From: Ignavibacteriaceae bacterium
GTDB lineage: Bacteria > Bacteroidota > Ignavibacteria > Ignavibacteriales > Ignavibacteriaceae
Assembly: GCA_019912505.1 (NCBI GenBank)
Contig: JAIOIM010000769.1
Coordinates: 1 to 5,714 of the forward strand
Length of the DNA stretch: 5,714 bases
Reading direction: 5' to 3'
Under the pieces are notes generated by a model, which had not been told where the DNA came from, did no database searches, and worked only from the letters and a program-made list of their open reading frames with translations. Shown piece after piece: positions 4,799 to 5,714 of this stretch (the stretch's first letter is position 1; every line of letters begins with the position of its first letter). A program made the position numbers and the translations under genes.

Positions 4799-5714
4799 AT
4801 GCCCGAAACCAAAGCGAAAAAACTGCGAGTATATAAACTCGCATCAGAATATAATCTAACAGTAGAGACACTTACAGAATTTCTTATAAAGAAAGGCTTT
4901 GAAGTAAAATCTCATATGTCCATTCTTAGCGATGAGATGATTGATGCAATCTCTGATCATTTTAAGAAGGATATTGAGCGAGCTGAAAAACACTATAAAA
5001 AAATAGAAGAGTTTCAGAAGAAGCGCGATAAAAGCAGGGTTGACGAGAAAGAAAAAGAAGATGAGAAAATTGCGGCAGAGGCTGCATTAGCTAATCAAGT
5101 TGAAGAGCCTTTAACAGAAATAGTAGAGGGCGTTGAAGTTGAAACTTTAGCCAGAACAGAGGCTGTTGAAGAAATAAAGTCTGAAGATGAAACTGATGCT
5201 GTGGCTGCTGTTGAAGAAACCGCAACAGCGCAGGTTGCAGAAAAAGATGCTGAAGAAATTTCATCTGTTGATACGCTTGCGCCGGAAGCTGCCGAAGCTG
5301 CCCCACAAAAGGAAGAGGCTGTAAAACCGGATGAGGCAAAAGCAAAACCTGTTGAGGCTGTAAAATCGGAAGAACCTGCAAAATCAAAAAAACGGATATT
5401 CGTTTCACCAAAGGAACTTGAGGCGCGTAAGAAAAAAGGTCTTACGGTAATTGGCAAAATAGATCTTGGTGGAAAGAAAAAACACGTTTTTAAGGAAGAA
5501 GTTGAAAAAGAAAAACCCGAAACAACGGGTGATAAAAAGGTTGAACTTGTTAAGAAGAAAAAGAAAGTTAAATCTAAGAAAAAAATTGGAACTCCCGAAC
5601 CGGAAGAAACAGCTGCTTCAAAGAAAAAGAAAAAAACTAAACGTTTCGAAATAGATCAGCGTGAAGTTGACGAAGCCATCAAAAAAACACTTTTAAGTAT
5701 GGACGATGCAAACG
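4799..5714 (+). CDS. infB: Translation initiation factor IF-2, N-terminal part (3' end outside window)
   Basis: The frame is open from the ATG at 4799 to the window edge, giving 305 codons plus one base. The G-domain, the GTP-binding motifs and the fMet-tRNA-binding domain lie beyond the edge. Residues about 8-60 form the IF2-N module (LRVYKLASEYNLTVETLTEFL, then KKGFEVKSHMSILSDEMIDAI). Next comes a long linker rich in Ala, Glu, Val and Lys (about 60-200) and Lys-rich blocks such as VKKKKKVKSKKK. FEIDQREVDEAIKKTLLSM near the edge is the conserved helix that usually precedes the core. IF-2 is a GTPase that brings initiator tRNA to the 30S subunit and promotes subunit joining. The gene starts 23 bases after nusA, with only a weak AGG ribosome site at 4785-4787. 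Its place behind rimP-nusA makes the call secure. Confidence 0.95.
   Translation, partial: MPETKAKKLRVYKLASEYNLTVETLTEFLIKKGFEVKSHMSILSDEMIDAISDHFKKDIERAEKHYKKIEEFQKKRDKSRVDEKEKEDEKIAAEAALANQVEEPLTEIVEGVEVETLARTEAVEEIKSEDETDAVAAVEETATAQVAEKDAEEISSVDTLAPEAAEAAPQKEEAVKPDEAKAKPVEAVKSEEPAKSKKRIFVSPKELEARKKKGLTVIGKIDLGGKKKHVFKEEVEKEKPETTGDKKVELVKKKKKVKSKKKIGTPEPEETAASKKKKKTKRFEIDQREVDEAIKKTLLSMDDAN

Noticed and set aside
5095..5457. Minus-strand 120-codon frame rich in Ser and Ala opposite infB
   Set aside because: It is a mirror of the Glu/Ala/Val/Lys-rich IF-2 linker, whose codon bias removes stops on the other strand. Its composition is low in complexity and there is no start signal.

Overview
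The window joins two kinds of DNA. Positions 1 to about 2830 look like an accessory gene-cassette array. From about 2985 to the right edge lies the start of the core translation/transcription operon rimP-nusA-infB. The organism is probably a member of the Bacteroidetes/Chlorobi (FCB) group, perhaps Ignavibacteria-like. This rests on moderate-to-low GC, few strong Shine-Dalgarno sites, a TANNTTTG-type promoter before rimP and a Bacteroidetes-like promoter before higB, a ~415-residue NusA, and the style of the IF-2 N-terminus. It is inference, not proof.

Array layout (all genes on the + strand): (i) the 3' part of a probable type II restriction endonuclease resembling the CfrBI family, entering from the left edge and ending at 782; (ii) repeat copy A, 789-1082; (iii) a BrnT-like toxin and a CopG/BrnA-like antitoxin, 1154-1697; (iv) repeat copy B, 1710-2006; (v) a HigB-like toxin and an XRE/HigA antitoxin, 2054-2675; (vi) repeat copy C, from 2694, degenerate and cut short. 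Each cargo module stops 6-20 bases before the next repeat. A and B are about 295 bases long and roughly 95% identical by eye, although the genes they separate are unrelated. Their ends look like the R''/L'' and L'/R' boxes of integron attC sites: 5' (C)CTAAC plus GTTATYCC, and 3' CGGATARC-ACGCC-GTTAGGS. The start of the higBA cassette (GTTAGGGCAC) is an exact reverse complement of the box closing that cassette (GTGCCCTAAC), as expected for a cassette made by site-specific recombination. No integrase is visible. The repeats are about twice as long as most known attC sites, so an integrase-less cassette cluster with oversized recombination sites is the most interesting reading of the window.

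All three modules are selfish or defensive (restriction enzyme, toxin-antitoxin, toxin-antitoxin), which fits stabilisation of the array. The higBA and brnTA modules each appear to carry a promoter of their own inside the cassette; higBA also has a palindromic candidate operator overlapping its promoter.

The core operon follows. A Bacteroidetes-type promoter (2986-3017) would start a transcript just before a GC-rich hairpin with a T run. Then come rimP (3057-3512), nusA (3528-4775) and infB (from 4799, truncated by the right edge). RimP matures the 30S subunit, NusA controls RNA polymerase pausing, termination and antitermination, and IF-2 places the initiator tRNA; their linkage is widely conserved in bacteria.
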